Below, one piece after another: positions 26,775 through 40,572 of a stretch of 64,000 bases of DNA; position 1 is the stretch's first letter; each line of letters opens with the position of its first letter. This DNA is from Panorpa germanica (lineage: Eukaryota > Arthropoda > Insecta > Mecoptera > Panorpidae): NCBI GenBank assembly GCA_963678705.1, contig OY783219.1:8308001-8372000 (forward strand), written 5' to 3'. Below the pieces are notes generated by a model, which searched no databases, was not told the DNA's origin, and worked only from the letters and a program-made list of their open reading frames with translations. The position numbers and the translations under genes are program-made.

Positions 26775-27919
26775 TAGCTCGATTTGATTTTTCGTAATAA
26801 AATTGGAAGAGAAAAATAACGTGAAGGAATATGTTTGATGGGAGTCATCCGGATTTGATGATGCTTACCTTTTTACAACACGATTTGACGTATATTTCTA
26901 CCGATATTTTATAACGCGATTTTAAACAATGCGTTTTATGCGAACCGTGTTATACGAGTCCTATATATCTAATGTCATTATCCAACTTGAATTACTTTTA
27001 TTAATTACGAATTTAATTAACAATTCAAATTGTATTAACGTAATTAACTCACGCTGTTATGCACTATTAATTTAATAATTAACATCAATGAAATATATTA
27101 CGGTTGTTCTTTAATTGGATGGATTTATGGTATTGTTATTAATTAATAATTAAACAAATATTATATTCGTGATTCATAGAGTTTGTTTTTATTTATAACT
27201 TCATCAAAAATTAATTTCTTTTTATAAAACAAATATTTAGTTTATCATCGGATAATAACTTTCGTAGATTTTTATGAAGTTAGCAGTCTTTTATAGCAGT
27301 CTGATCAAAATTATATATATTGTCAATACTATGAATTACTATCGGTATTAGTTATCTCTCTTCTAGATTCGCATGGTAGTATAATTTTAATCATTGTTTC
27401 AATTTGATATCATGAAACTCTTTTATCGCCATCTTGGATCATATAATTCTTAACCGGTTTATTTTTGCGTTAAAGGTACCTTCACACCAACCACTACGAC
27501 GCGCTACTTAGTGTCACCGCAAGCCCATTCGAATCTGTTTCAAATGAGCGACTTTTGAAACCAGAAAAAGTGGTCGCGATGTGAAGGGGCCTTTCTCAAT
27601 ACGTTTTAACACTTCTGTAACTTATATTTGTATAGATATACTCATGTATAATATATACATGAAACTATTCATTGAAGATTTTTTGTATACATCTTTTTTT
27701 GAGTGAATGAGCAAGCTAGTTTTTGATATTAACAGGTACCGAGTATCATACATACAATCAATGTAAAAACTACTGTGTATAAGGTGTTAGCTACATCGAT
27801 GTCAATATGAAAGGTTGATTATGTAAATAAAGAATTTGGTCATCAAGCTTCTAAAGGGGTTTTGTAATTTTCTTTACACATATCAAATTCTTTATGCAAT
27901 GTTTAATAAGTGTAGTGAT

Positions 27920-28080
27920 TGCACACCTTGCTCTCTATTTTTCCAGTATCTGCTGTCTTTCTCTTTGTTTCCCAATCTAAATCTTTTTTAAGCGATTTTT
28001 CTATATTCCTTGTCTCTTTTTCTTAAATGTATTTCGGTATATCTCTCTCCCAAATCCTCTTGTATCTTTCATTATATTTG
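27920..28080 (-). mobile_element. LINE ORF2 relic
   Basis: A decayed relative of the LINE at 18555-19198. The plus-strand text CCAGTATCTG ... TTTCCCAATCTAAATC matches that element's region encoding RLGNEEKGNRYW, and a later CAAATCCTCTTGTATCTTTC block corresponds to the region further 5'. Frames are broken. Confidence 0.5.
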
Positions 28081-28123
28081 CTATTACGATTTACATTTGT
28101 GTAATCATCGTCATACATTTAAA

Positions 28124-28340
28124 CATTCAGCCTGCGTATATTTTGTGTTCGCTAAACTCGAAATTTAGTCGGTCGATTGACTTGAAATTTTGACACAACG
28201 TTGCATTCGAATACGCGCGTGTGTAGAAAATCTAATTCATTTCTTTCGTTTCTTTCCAATTGATTGCTATCTGTGTTTATGTGTGCGTGTCTTTTGTTTA
28301 TTTCCCCATTTATTTTATATCAGACTGAGCCACAGTTTTT
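28124..28340 (+). mobile_element. Helitron-like fragment
   Basis: It matches the Helitron-like element at 41236-41459 through TTAGTCGGTCGATTGA, TTTTGACACAACGTTGCATT and CGAATACGCGCG, but lacks a clean TC start and CTAG end. Confidence 0.45.
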
Positions 28341-30601
28341 AACAAAATAAATTAGTTTTTATGTACTTTACATATTGTGTATTTGATATACAAAAATATA
28401 TATCAATAAAAACCTCATTTAAATTGAAGAAACAAAGATTAACATTAATGTACCTAACACCTTGTATATTCAAGTAGAATGAATGAATCACATCAAAGAT
28501 CTGCTATTATCTCAAACCGTGGGAGCGCCCAGAATCTGCACATGTTTCTTTTGAATAGTTTTTTTTATCGGAATCAATTATTTAAAGACCGTTTGCTTCT
28601 TGTTGATGTTAGATTATTATGATTAGTTGTATGTACACAGGGTGTCTCTTAAAAAATGATTTTTTGATATTCGATACGCATAACCTGTAGCTTGACCTTC
28701 AGTCTTAGTGGAATATAGTTCAGAAACATAAATCAAAAATATTTCTTTATGTAAAAGGTACTTAAGTAGAAAATGAACCTTGTGCCAAGTTATAAAGTGT
28801 GAACCTTGCATTGCAAGACATTTACTACGTGAAAAGTAGAAAATTAACCTGTGAATTAGCTTGTGGCAAGCTACCAAGTATAATACTTGTTATTACTTTT
28901 AAAATTTATTTATCCGGTTTATATACAGAATATTATTCCAATAATTCGATATAAAATCAAACGGTATTTTTTGCAACATAAAAAACTCATAAAAGTAATT
29001 AATAATATATATTTTTTATTGTTTAATACTTTATAGGTTATAAAAGAAGTACGCAACCTTTTTATTGATAACATTTATTTTATAATTTATTTTGTGTAAC
29101 GTCAGCTTATGCCCGATATTAATCTTATTATTATTAACAAATTTCTCATCAGCATAATCCGTTCCATTCTGCCAAAACCTTATGGGCGTGGCTTCACTCC
29201 GTTCCAGTTCATGCATACACGGACGTAAGAAGGACAATCATCAGTTCATTCTTCAATTGCATATAAAGAGTAGATGGCCAAAAAATAAAAGGAAAGTGAT
29301 TGAAACCACAATGTGTCTTTTTCAAATTTAAAAGCAGAATGATATTTCACACTCACTTAAAGAATGGAATGATGGAATGGCACGATTGTAATCCTTTTGC
29401 ATAAACTTATGACATTCCAAATTTAAATATATATATATTAATAATACCATTTATATGTGGAAAATGTTTCAATACTCCTTGCGGTACGAGATTTTTAGAT
29501 ATTGGCTGTTAAAATTTACATCTCTCATCAATTAAATCTATGTTAAAACGGATGTTTTGTGATATTACAATGGTAATTTTCTTACGATTGTTTTAAAAAA
29601 GTTAGAATCATTAATTGTGAATATGAAAATCGTGAAATTTTAAGCAAGCGATATTCGTTTGTTTATAAAATATGTTTAAAGTGAGCTACTTTTGATTTGA
29701 CTCACGTATCGATGTTTGATTTTCGATGTTTCTCATGGACAGGACGAAAGAGAGAATTATAGGTTGAGCACGACTGCTCCTTGTAAACGTCCTTAAACCT
29801 CAACAAGTTGTTACACGTTTTTGGAGTGCTGTTTTTAAGAATGGCAGAATGAAACGACCGACTTTATATATAAAAAATGAAAGGAGTTAATTTGTATTAA
29901 ATTGTTTCACTACCCTGTCGTTGTTCATGCGTCTACTGTATACTTTGTAGTCTGCTTTATAAATGTATCTTGTACATAAACAGAGAACCGTTGTTATTTT
30001 AAATATCCTATTGTCAAACCAGAAATGTTTCTTGTAATTCACAACAGCGGTAAAAATGTTAATAATGTCGTATAGAATAACAGAAACATATGTGGAAAAA
30101 TAGAACAATCAAAGAAATGTTAAAACATGGAAATAAAATAAGGAAATTGCTACGTAGAAAAGTATTTTATAATACAACAAAGTAGATAAGAACTGTACAA
30201 GAAATGCGCAAATAAAATCATTTTTGATTGTTATAAGATTGAAGATAAGATGGAGTGGATATGGAATTAACAAATCATTAATTCCGTATTCATTTAAGAT
30301 ATTCAAATGCATTAAGTATTATATGTATATTACATAATAATTTATAACAAGTTATAACACATTTAAAAAATAGTCGATGTGTAGGTAACTATAATGTAAC
30401 TCAATGTAATCCTTTAATTAGCTTGTAGTACGCTGGCCAACGTGAAATTGAAAATAAGTACGAAACGAGTCTTGCAGTCAATTTGTAACAAGCTAGCAAG
30501 TGTGTAATGTCACTGCAAGACAATTTTCTACCTGGGTGTGAGCAAAACTTCCCTTTTGTAACTTTCTTTTTGATAAAATTAGACTATTTGAGTTTCCTCC
30601 T

Positions 30602-30911
30602 AAGAGACAGTTTTGAAAACAGTTTTGTTTTATTTTAAAACAGTTATGTTTTTCGACAACAGACTGTTCACACTGAACAGACTGGTTTTGTTTTTAATGT
30701 TTTTCTGTATTTCTTATAAAAATTATAAACATGATGAACAAAAACTGACAAGCGCAAATGTTCACAAAAAACAAAACTGCGTGTTCAAACAAAGCAGACT
30801 AAAAAATAACAACAAACGTGTTTTCCTTTGATCTTACCGACTCCAGATGGAAATGTGTTTTGTTTACTAAAACAACAACAAAAGACAAAAATGTTTTAAG
30901 AACTGTCTCTT
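30602..30911. mobile_element. MITE with AAGAGACAGTT ends
   Basis: A 310-bp segment beginning AAGAGACAGTTTTGAAAACA and ending with the inverse, TGTTTTAAGAACTGTCTCTT. The ends pair over about 20 bp with few mismatches. An open frame inside (30613-30831) is AT-rich with no recognisable domain. Target duplication is unclear, so the superfamily is not assigned. Confidence 0.6.
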
Positions 30912-33493
30912 TGGTGTAAACATTGGTATATTGGTATTACTTGTTCAGAATAACAAGTTTTTGTTCGTGTTTTATTGAACTGTCTGGTGTGAATCCGACA
31001 TTAGCCAAAAAATAGTTTTACGCTGAAACTTCTTTAAGATAGACGGTTCTGCTTTGTTTTTCATTACATAATGCGTACATTTTGTGATATAATATTAGGT
31101 TCTATTAAACAAAAATGTAACTCAACTAATATTTATTTATTAAATAAACATTGTGTTAAGCGAATTGTATTGTCCTAGGCTTACATCCTGTTATATCATG
31201 TTCCGGTCACACACACACACACACATACACACTGATACAACATATATAAAACAGCTTGTAGCTTCTATTACCTAGTCTAAATCCAAATATGATGACTAAA
31301 CAAATTGAAGTTAATTTTGGCCAAACAATTCAATGCAAAAAAGTATCTAAGTAAAAAAATGGATTCTAAGAAGATTTAGTATAAAGAAAAGCAATTTGTG
31401 AATGTTATTGGAATCACCAGACTACGGTGACGCAGCAGATTCATTTGAAGGAACAAATAAAACATTTGGAAGTTGACGTAGTCCATTATATATTTGCTTA
31501 TGGTAAATAATTGCACAGTTTGTTGACTTCCTTTAAACAAAAGTGTTAAATTGTTAAATAATAAATCTGGTTTGATGTGGACGTTGTAATTTTGTGATAA
31601 GCACTACATTTTATTTTATTAAACACATTTTTAATATAATACAAAGAATTACTTAATTTATTTATTATTATTTTGCAAATACAATAGAAATTATTTACTT
31701 CTTTAATTTGCTTTTAATTTGTTATTTAGTTGTTAGCTATTTGAGTTAGAACCGGCAAAAAATCGTTCAAAACTAAACTAAATAATTACAAAACAAATAG
31801 AGAAATAGATTAAATAAATATTTAAAACAATACAATACTTTTTGTTAGATCAAAATTAAAAATAGACAAAAAACTGCCCTTCACAAATTAACATTAACAA
31901 TAATTTTAACTGTTTTTGTCCTTTAACAAAATAATTCATATTCAACTACAACTTTTTGGGTATAAAAGTAGTGAATTTTGAGAATATCATGTGAAAAATC
32001 TTCATTCATTTAGTTTTTTTCTTTTTAAATATTTATTTGAGTGAATCAACTATCGAAAGTTATTAGCACTTAAAACAATATATACATTTATAAACTTTTG
32101 TAATACTTAATTTATAATTTATAAATACGAGTATAGGTATTCAAAATATAGAGATTAAATTAGATTCATTGATAAAGTCAATAAGATTTTTAAGACTTTC
32201 TCTGCTTTAAAATATCTGCTATAGTATTCAGAAATATTACAGATATGTCTGTGTGATGACTACTTGCACCATTGATGAATAATATGCTTTACAGTTAGTG
32301 GGATATTACATTGTTTACATATTGGTTTACATAAATTTTTAATTTTTTACCTCTCGTTTTTTGGCCATAACTCGGAACAGAATCAAAAAGTCCACGCGTT
32401 TTCTTCTACGAGTTGTAAAACTAACGTATATTAACATATTTATAAGTTAGAAAACAAAACACTTTTCATAAAATTTTTTCAAAAAAACGTGAAAAAACGT
32501 AGACGGACCTATTTCGACTTAGCCTATTTCCAGACCGTTCGGTGCACGTTTTTTTTAAAAATAGTATAAATTTTTTCACCGTACGGAAAAAATGAATAGT
32601 ACGTAAAATGTAGAGAGTTTAAATGGGTTCATTTGTTTGTTAATATTGGAAAATATAATTGTAGTGAAAATGTAACTTGAGGTTAAGCTTTTATTTATAT
32701 ATTTAAACCAATATTAACACTAGTTCAATTTGTCAAAGAAAAAGTTACTAAATAAGGCTCTACTCACACGAAATTTAGATTTTTCTATTATTTTGAAAAT
32801 TATAAAAGTAGCGTCACTAAAACTACTGCATCTCGGAAACTAATGGTTGGAACGTTATAAAATTTTGGCACACATAGTTTGAAGATTGGTGCTATCTTAA
32901 GATCATAGTATATGTCATCCTACGAACTTATTGAGTTATGTGATATTTGGTACAATTTTATCGAAGTTATGACTAAGAAAGTGTACCCAATTCTCAGGTC
33001 AATATTATTAATTCTACGCGTCAGTATTGTGGTATATTGGTGTTGAATAAGAGTTAAGAAATAACCTGTTCTACACCAGTTGGTGCAGAGTCAATGTTCC
33101 TGTTCTCATGAAGTTGCTAATGAACAAATCTCAAGCCGGTAACATTGACATTGATGTTGGGGACCGGTACAACCACCCGACAAACGACAAACGACACCGG
33201 ACAGTGGTGGACAGTGTCGTCGATAATTAATATTCCTTCGAAGTGAAAGCTGTACCATAGTCAGCGTGTATGCTAATGTAGTGTATATGTGTTAATCAAA
33301 TGATTGACTTGACTTACTAGCAGATCGTAGTAGACCCAATGTCTGGGATAAATATCAGATTTCTATTTGGTTAAAATACAAGTGTAACTGTTAAACAATG
33401 ATAATTTTGAGGTTATATGTTTTGTTTATGTTGTTCTCACTAGGTGGAAGTCCGGACAGTTGCGTACAAAACTAAAGAGTTTTTAGAATTTAG
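30912..33493. other. spacer, no gene seen
   Basis: Contains a CA microsatellite (31207-31226) and repeat H (32760-32945). Bases 33145-33250 are G+C-richer, with ACAAACGAC repeats, but not recognisably coding. Confidence 0.4.
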
Positions 33494-33972
33494 AATGGGC
33501 TTGCGTCCTCATTTTTTAGTGGTCGATTTTTCAATTGTTGATTGAAATTGATGTTAATAAATGTGTATTGGCGTGTCTATTTTATTAAATATCTAAATGT
33601 TGACGGAGATATAGCAATTAAAAGTTTGAATTGTAGTTTTAGCGCTAGAAATGATCGGCCATATTTGTATGACGTGAAATGCATTTTACCGTCATTTATT
33701 TGTTGAGTAGGTCACTGCTGTGGTAATGTTCTGTAGCTGTTGGTAGTCAAATAATCAAGTCAAGTCAAAGAATAATAAGTTTTTATTTTATTTAACCCTG
33801 TTACGGTAGACATAATATTGAAATTTGATTATTCCCTGAAATAACAGTAAATAATATTTGATATTTTGATATATAAATACATATAGCAGAGATTTATGAG
33901 CTGTAAGGTTGGTAACCTTACACAAGGATTGTGATGTCACATGCACTTGGAATGTGTATAACGTTGAATCCC
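33494..33972 (+). mobile_element. MITE family A, right end missing
   Basis: It starts AATGGGCTTGCGTCCT and follows the full copy at 39929-40572 closely, including GTTGACGGAGATATAGCAAT and GGTTGGTAACCTTACACAAG, until ACGTTGAATCCC, where homology ends. Confidence 0.8.
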
Positions 33973-36681
33973 GAGAATTGTATTCGAAGCTATGCTATAT
34001 TTCTACCGGACGCTTCTCGCTTTATAGCTCGTCAAAATATATAAGATTTTGTAATTAAACTTTATAAAATTCTGTAGAAAGTTATATAGAAAAAGTCTGT
34101 TTAAGAAGTTTTGAAATTCCGTTATATAGAATTTAATTTAACACCGCATAAAAATGGATACACTTATGATGTTATCTTAGTAGACGTGTCACTTAAGATA
34201 AAACTAAGCTTGTTTGATAATAAAGATACCAAGACTAGTGTTCTTGTAAATCTTACATGCCACGCTTTAAGAGTTCACGACCTGTTCATTTTCCAAAACA
34301 CTTTCTTCCTTCATCTCATACAAGTAGATGCTTTATTTAATGTCAGAATATAAATTTAATGTATAATTGACGAAAGTGAAACGTATCTACAATAAACATT
34401 GCTTTAATGTCTAAGCATTAAAACTTTGATTAGAATTTAATGCGGAGTGAAGACCATGAAAGTCAAGTGAGCCGACGACGACGCTGAGTGCTGCATTCAA
34501 GCACTGATTTATGTTTTCATTTAATATAATTTTGTGAATTGCGTAAAACAAGTGTTGTTGTTGTTTGATGTTGAATTGTCATAAAGGAATTAAATTAAAA
34601 ATGATCAGAAATAAATGGAGATGCAGATATAAGTCTCAGGTCATTGCATATAGTAAAATCTGGTTCATTTTAGGAAACAGCCATGTTACACACTAGTCCA
34701 TTATTGAGATTAAATGATGGAAATTGACGGAAAAGATGGATACAAATTTTTCTACTTAACTTGGGTGTACCAACGTCAAGTTTAAGTATCGATAAAAAAA
34801 AAGCATATTTTCCATAATGTTTTTTGACGACACTGTTAATATATAACTATTTCTATAATTAATACATGATCAATTAACATTTAAAGAATACGTTGTGAAA
34901 TTTTCATAAATAAATATCAAGAAATGAGGCATTGACAACGAATCTCCGCAAACGTCACCAAAAAAAGTTGCGTTGCGGTGTCCCTCATAACTCATCACTG
35001 GATTATTTGAAAACAAAAAACCAAAATGACTTCATTAGTTGATAAGTTTCTGCAGGTGTTTTTTTTATTTTATTGATTTTTCAATTTTTTACAACACTTA
35101 GAAGTAAAAATATCGATTTTTCATGAAAAAAATCAGATAGTCATTTATGTAAAGAAAGAGTATGCAACATTTCAAAAGGATCGGTGCAGTAGATATTGAG
35201 CTAGACAGGACACCGACTCTGAAAGCGATAATTGGAAGAAAAAGCGTTTAAAAGTTTCAAAGAAACACGAAATCACACCAGAGAGGTGAACACTTAAAAC
35301 TCTGTTTCTTTGACAGTTTTACTGCAATCGACTTCAAATTTTCACACAATAAACTTAATATGTTTTACATTAATATAAATAAATTAAAAAAAATGAAGAA
35401 AAAAAACTCCCTCCTTAATGAACACCCCAAGTGTATGAAAATATGACTTAGTGTAGGACTATTTGAGCTAAAGCAAGATCAGTAAGCAATGCCTGTGCAG
35501 TAAACAGTTTTCTGTATATATAGTTAATATAATATTCATTTCTTTTATAACAGTAAATTTATAATCTTTAACAAATAAACATTGAGACAAAAACACAAAA
35601 TTGAGCTTAAAACTAAAATATTTTTAAATTTTCATTGATGCGCCCTACTTTGTAATGACGTAACTCCGTCCCTGTAAGATGTACACAAAAATATTGTATA
35701 CAAAACTTGTAGGGAATTGAGTTCTCTATAAGTTTGATAATAACTATTTTTATCATAGGACACTTTAGTAATGAGATATTGCCAATAAACCATCTTTAGT
35801 CGCCATTTTTCCAAGATTAAAACCTGTTCAAAAACTTATGTTGAGTGTTGATTAACTCGAATATGTAATTTGCTTTGAGATTATTTGACTGTATTAAGGT
35901 AGTACTTAGGTCATAAGCAAAAGCAGGAACTAAATAAGGTCCGTAAATCTTTTATCACATTTCTTAAAGCTGTACAAATTTCTATTTGATTTTATAATTT
36001 TATTAATGATGTTTCTCTTATGGTAAGCATCTTCAACTGATAATATCTCGATGACCTACTGCATACGCATTCATTTGAATGTATAAAAAATCAACTTGGT
36101 GTAGGACATCTCCGTTAAAACAATGTTAGTCAATAAATAAATAAATACCTGTACCGCAAGTCGCAACCTATGGCAACCTAACTCGAACTCGAACTCGAAG
36201 TTGAAGTAGGTAGGACATTACATTACCGATGACCTATTGATCTTGTGACCCTTTAAAAGATGTAATAAGAAATTTTATGTGTCAGATATTTGTATTCAAT
36301 AAATTGTTTTGGTTTTGTCTGTTACTTTTGTTGTAATACCGCTTCACACGTGAATTAGTGAAATTATATAATAAAAGAATTATGACTACAACAGTTCATT
36401 TAAAGGTCAGTTTTTATTGCTTTTAAATTATTTCTTGTGATTATCGTATATGTTTTCGACAAGTTTATCTGCATTATAATTTTGTTTGGTTGCTTTTATG
36501 AGTTATTTGAGTATTGAATTAAATAGAGGGTACACTTTTACATTAACGCCCAATTACCACCCATAGAGTTTTAGTGTTAATTTAGGGTCTTAACCTAAAA
36601 CGTAAGTTTCAGCTTGTAAATAAAACTAATTATATTAAATACAATAAGTAATATTAAATAAAGATAGTTGTTATTACATAA
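33973..36681. other. spacer with repeats F and G, no gene
   Basis: Repeat F lies on the minus strand at 34775-35400 and repeat G at 35600-35800. An open frame at 34111-34353 is AT-rich without a recognisable domain. A short direct repeat of GAACTC units occurs at about 36183-36198. Confidence 0.4.
34775..35400 (-). mobile_element. interspersed repeat F, minus copy
   Basis: The reverse complement parallels 24225-24870. The region pairing with CATCACTGGATTATTTGAAA joins the same blocks in the same order. No coding function was recognised. Confidence 0.6.
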
Positions 36682-36995
36682 TCTAATATATATAAATTAC
36701 GTGTCACGTTGTTCGTCCGCGATGGACTCCTAAACTACTTAACCGATTTTAATCAAATTTGTACACCGTGTGCAGTTTGATCCAACTGGAAAGATAGGAT
36801 AGCTTACATCTCAATTTATGATTGCAATATTATCTTATTGCAAATTATTTGTCTATTAATTATCTGTTAGCTCCAAACGATTTTAAAAGATGGCGACATC
36901 TGTTGACTAGATTGAGTAAATATTCAATAGATGGCGCTATGTAATGTAATATGACAAAAACGTTAGCCACAGCAACGCGTGGCCGGGACAGCTAG
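36682..36995 (+). mobile_element. non-autonomous Helitron, copy 2
   Basis: Starts TCTAATATATATAAATTACG after an A and ends GGGACAGCTAG before a T, with GCAACGCGTGGCC inside the 3' end. Length 314 bp. It is the near-identical reverse complement of 26460-26774; the few differences include TTCGTCC against the copy-1 version at the 5' hairpin region. No Rep/helicase gene is present, so mobility would need an autonomous partner. Confidence 0.85.
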
Positions 36996-37049
36996 TAATA
37001 TATATTAGTGACGTATAAAGCATGCTTATACAAGTTCTAAAATACATTT

Positions 37050-37362
37050 AAGTATCATTCCCACTAACTGTTTTAATTTAATTTTGTATTTTGTATTTAA
37101 TTTAAATTGTTTAGCATATGGCAATACGCGTAGTCATTCACAGTACCATTTTTAATTTAATTTATTTTTTAAGTTTTCTTAGTTTTTTTAGAACCTTACA
37201 AAGCTCAATGTCTTCAATTAAAAATATTAAATTAAGAAAAACTTTATTAAATTATAACCTCCAAAATGTGACAATCTGTCAAAATGCAGTAGAATTTACT
37301 TTTAAAAGGAGTTTAACGTCACTTTTTGAAAAATCTAGAAGTGAAAATTATTTCTATCAGTA
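37050..37362 (+). mobile_element. interspersed repeat I, truncated copy
   Basis: It matches the first about 310 bp of 59131-59580 and the reverse complement of 9231-9666, from ATCATTCCCACT through GTGACAATCTGTCAAAATGC to GAAAAATCTAGAAGTGAAAA. It stops where the other copies continue. Confidence 0.6.
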
Positions 37363-37870
37363 ATTTTAATTGGTAATGAATATATATATATATATATCCA
37401 TCACCAAACTAAACATAACACTTAATTATAATCGGGTAACACACATTTTAAAATAGCTAATAAATTGACACAATTATTTCCCACGCAAAGTGATATTTTA
37501 TGTTAGTTTTTTTTATGTCACCTGCCTGGTTGTCACTAATTTGACAATTTGGTCATTCATTCACTTGACATTGACCACATTTATAGATAGTTTCACTATT
37601 AAACCGATAAATTAATATCTAACTTGTTTTTTTCATTTATTTTTTATGTTTTTTTTAATAATAAATAAGTTTCTCTCAATGTACAGTTAGAATTTTATGA
37701 AAATTATAAATATAAAATTGGTATATTGTCGGAATATTGCCGATGTTGAATGTTCTCAGTTAATATCTCCTACTATGTTGGCAGTTTTTGTGGTATCTTA
37801 TCCTAATATATGTGTACTATAGCCTATTTCGTGAAATATGAAATCGTGCAACATTCGGACAATATGCCAT

Positions 37871-38125
37871 CACAGTAAACATTTTGGAATCACTTTGCTA
37901 TCATATTGAAGATGCGCATGATTTTCTTGTCATTAAAGAGTTCATTTAATTTTTAAAGTTTTTCACAGTCGTTCATATGAAATGTCTATTTTATCGGCTA
38001 CAACTGGCGAAACCACTCCACGTGTCGGAATACAAATAAAGATAAAGTTGATGCGAACTACAATTGAAGTGCAAAAGTGATAGAAACGTCACAAGAAGGG
38101 ATACTTCACCAAATTGTTTACTGGG
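37871..38125. mobile_element. CCCAGTAAACA-ended element, short copy
   Basis: A 255-bp segment with inverted ends: CACAGTAAACATTTTGGAAT at left and CTTCACCAAATTGTTTACTG at right. It shares both ends and a CAGTCGTTCATA block with the 850-bp element inside the second astacin gene (62606-63455). Confidence 0.6.
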
Positions 38126-39216
38126 ATGTGTTATAAATTAGGTCCGCAACTTTTTAAACGACATTCGTCCCGCTAAACACAGTTACATAAATTTAAGATA
38201 TATTTAACATAAAAAAGTTTACCTGTGCATAACAATTTTAGGTTAATATAATATAAGGTTATGTAACAATTTAGGCATAAATTTTAATGTCCTTTACTTT
38301 ATTACGTTAACGATAAATAAAAAATCTTATGTTTAGAGAGGCAAATATGACTTTATATACACCATAAGAAATATTTCAAAACTTTTTAAATTTAACGCAT
38401 TTTATTTGTAACTATGGTTCATTATACATCTGTCCTAACTATTTAGGTTATGTAAACATTACGTGTTTTTGACATTCGTGTTGTATTTACACACAAACGT
38501 TGTTCTAGATTACATTTCTAATTACAAAGTTGTGTCAAAACAAAGACTTATTAGATAATCGATTTGTGTTTGTGATAAGTGATAACAAAATACAAACTAC
38601 TAATTACAGAATGGACTTTGTTCAAATTCAATAATACGTTAAACGTTACAGCGTCGATCTGGTTTATCGATACAAATACATCTGGATCGAGTTTATGGCT
38701 AATATAGACTGGCATCGAAAACCTCTAGGAGTGGAGGGAAAATCAACTTATATTTACTGCACACAATCGCATTTGGCTACCAGTACGTGCTAGGGATGGG
38801 TGTTGCTTAACACACATTTTTTATAAATTTTCAAACAATAATATCTACAATAAAAGATCTTAGAATATTCATTAAGAATGCAATTATAATTCGAAAGCAA
38901 ACCTTCTACTTTCATTTCTGTAAATCGTAAATCCAAATACAACAAATTCTGAACAAAAATCAATTAGTTTGATTCATTAACAATAATAACTTGAGCAAAT
39001 GGTAAGATCATAATTTTAGAAATTATAGTTTGAATTAGATATGAATGAAGTAGACCTAGAGTAGATACTGACTTCTAAACACGCAACTTTCACCAAATTT
39101 TTAGTTTAATTCAACATTTAAATAAGTTTTATTATCCGATAGTCAATGGACACTACTTTTAATTATGTGCAAACCAGTTCTAATTGTGTAATTCATATTT
39201 ATATAATTTATTAATG

Positions 39217-39332
39217 TCCAGGTGATAAATTAACCTTGTAACAAGCTAGTGTTAAACTTACATTGCAAGACCATTTTTATATAAGCTTGTTGTAAGCTAA
39301 TAAGTATGTTTAAAGACAATTTTCTACCTGGA
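39217..39332. repeat. CCAGGTAGAAAAT-type palindromic repeat
   Basis: It runs from CCAGGTGATAAATTAACCTT to AGACAATTTTCTACCTGG. It contains the near-palindromic TAACAAGCTAG and GCTTGTTGTAAGCTAATA blocks seen in the other copies (about 25500-25662, 28740-28890, 30413-30536, 42378-42470 and the tandem array at 43870-44463). Confidence 0.5.
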
Positions 39333-39928
39333 TATTATTTAACTACTTTTTTCTATGTTTGTTTACACTTTGTAGAAAGAATGAAATCTTAAAAAAGTTT
39401 CTCTCAGCGCTAAATCATTTCAAAGTGTTCACAGTAATCATTAAACCTTGACCTCACTTGACATATACATATTTTCTTATTTTAACAACTCAACCATTGC
39501 TACGGTACGGTGTTAGTTAAAGTGTTAGAGCTAGACTTCATCTGTATCTTCAGCTATTATCTTTTTCTTCGTGGTTTAAAATGTCTGTGGTCAAACACGC
39601 ACGCGTAACAACATCACAATTCTCATCTCCATCCTCACCATGTGAAACTGTTTGCATCGTCTTATACCTTTATAAATCTGCTTGTATTCTATTTGTAGAG
39701 CAGATGGAAGCAACCTTGTGCGTATGTAAGAAATTAAATAACAGTTAGTTGTGTCTATATAAATGTTTCCCCCAATTTCGCATCAAAAAAGCATTCAAAT
39801 GAACATAGTCGAAGCCCGAAAAAATTTAACCAACTATATTCTGTTTCTCACGCTCAAAGTTTCGCTCGGAGAACAGAGATTGTCATTGAACCGAATTCAC
39901 GATTCGGGATGAAAAACCTAGTGCCTTC

Positions 39929-40572
39929 AATGGGCTTGTGTCCTCCTTTTTTAGTGGTTGATTTTTCAATTGTTGATTGAAATTGATGTTAATAAATGTG
40001 TATTGGCATGTCTATTTTATTAAATATCTAAATATTGACGGAGATATAGCAATTAAAAGTTTGAATTGTAGTTTTAGCGTTAGAAATGGTCGGCCATATT
40101 TTTATGGCGTGAAATGCATTTTAACGTCAGTTATTTGTTGAGTAGGTAAGTGCTGTGGTAATGTTCTGTAGCTGTTGGTAGTCAAATAATTAAGTCAAAT
40201 CAAAGAATAATAAGTTTTTATTTTATTTAACCCTGCTAAGACAGACATAGTATTGAAATTTGAATGTTCCTTGAAATAGCTGTAAATAATATTTGATATT
40301 TTGATATATAAATACATATAGCAGAGAATTATGAGCTGTAAGGTTGGTAACCTTACACAAGGATTGTGATGTCACATGCACTTGGAATTTGTACAACGTT
40401 GAATCCCTTTAATACCCTTTAATAATTAAAGAGACAAAATTACTTTTTTAATTGTTAATATCTCTTAACATATAATAAGGAGTTATTAAAAAATAATTAG
40501 ACATTTGAGGTTCTTGTAACCCAGTTTATAAAACACTTTTATAGAAATTAAGACATAGGACACAAGCCCATT
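39929..40572 (+). mobile_element. MITE family A, complete copy
   Basis: A 644-bp element with perfect 16-bp inverted ends, AATGGGCTTGTGTCCT and AGGACACAAGCCCATT. No coding capacity. The other copies are 45743-46441 (complete, inverted), 33494-33972 and 10166-10521. Target duplications could not be read with confidence. Confidence 0.85.

Larger units (their letters stand above)
26775..30601. other. spacer with repeat fragments, no gene
   Basis: Contains a LINE relic (27920-28080), a Helitron-like fragment (28124-28340) and CCCAGGTAGAAAAT-type repeats at about 28740-28890 and 30413-30536. Open frames here are short and AT-rich. Bases 27485-27595 are G+C-richer and end in GTGAAGGGGCC, which resembles a transposon end, but no partner end was found. 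Confidence 0.4.
36996..39928. other. spacer with repeat fragments, no gene
   Basis: Contains a repeat I fragment (37050-37362), a CCCAGTAAACA-type element (37871-38125) and a CCCAGGTAGAAAAT-type repeat (39217-39332). Nothing coding was recognised. Confidence 0.4.
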
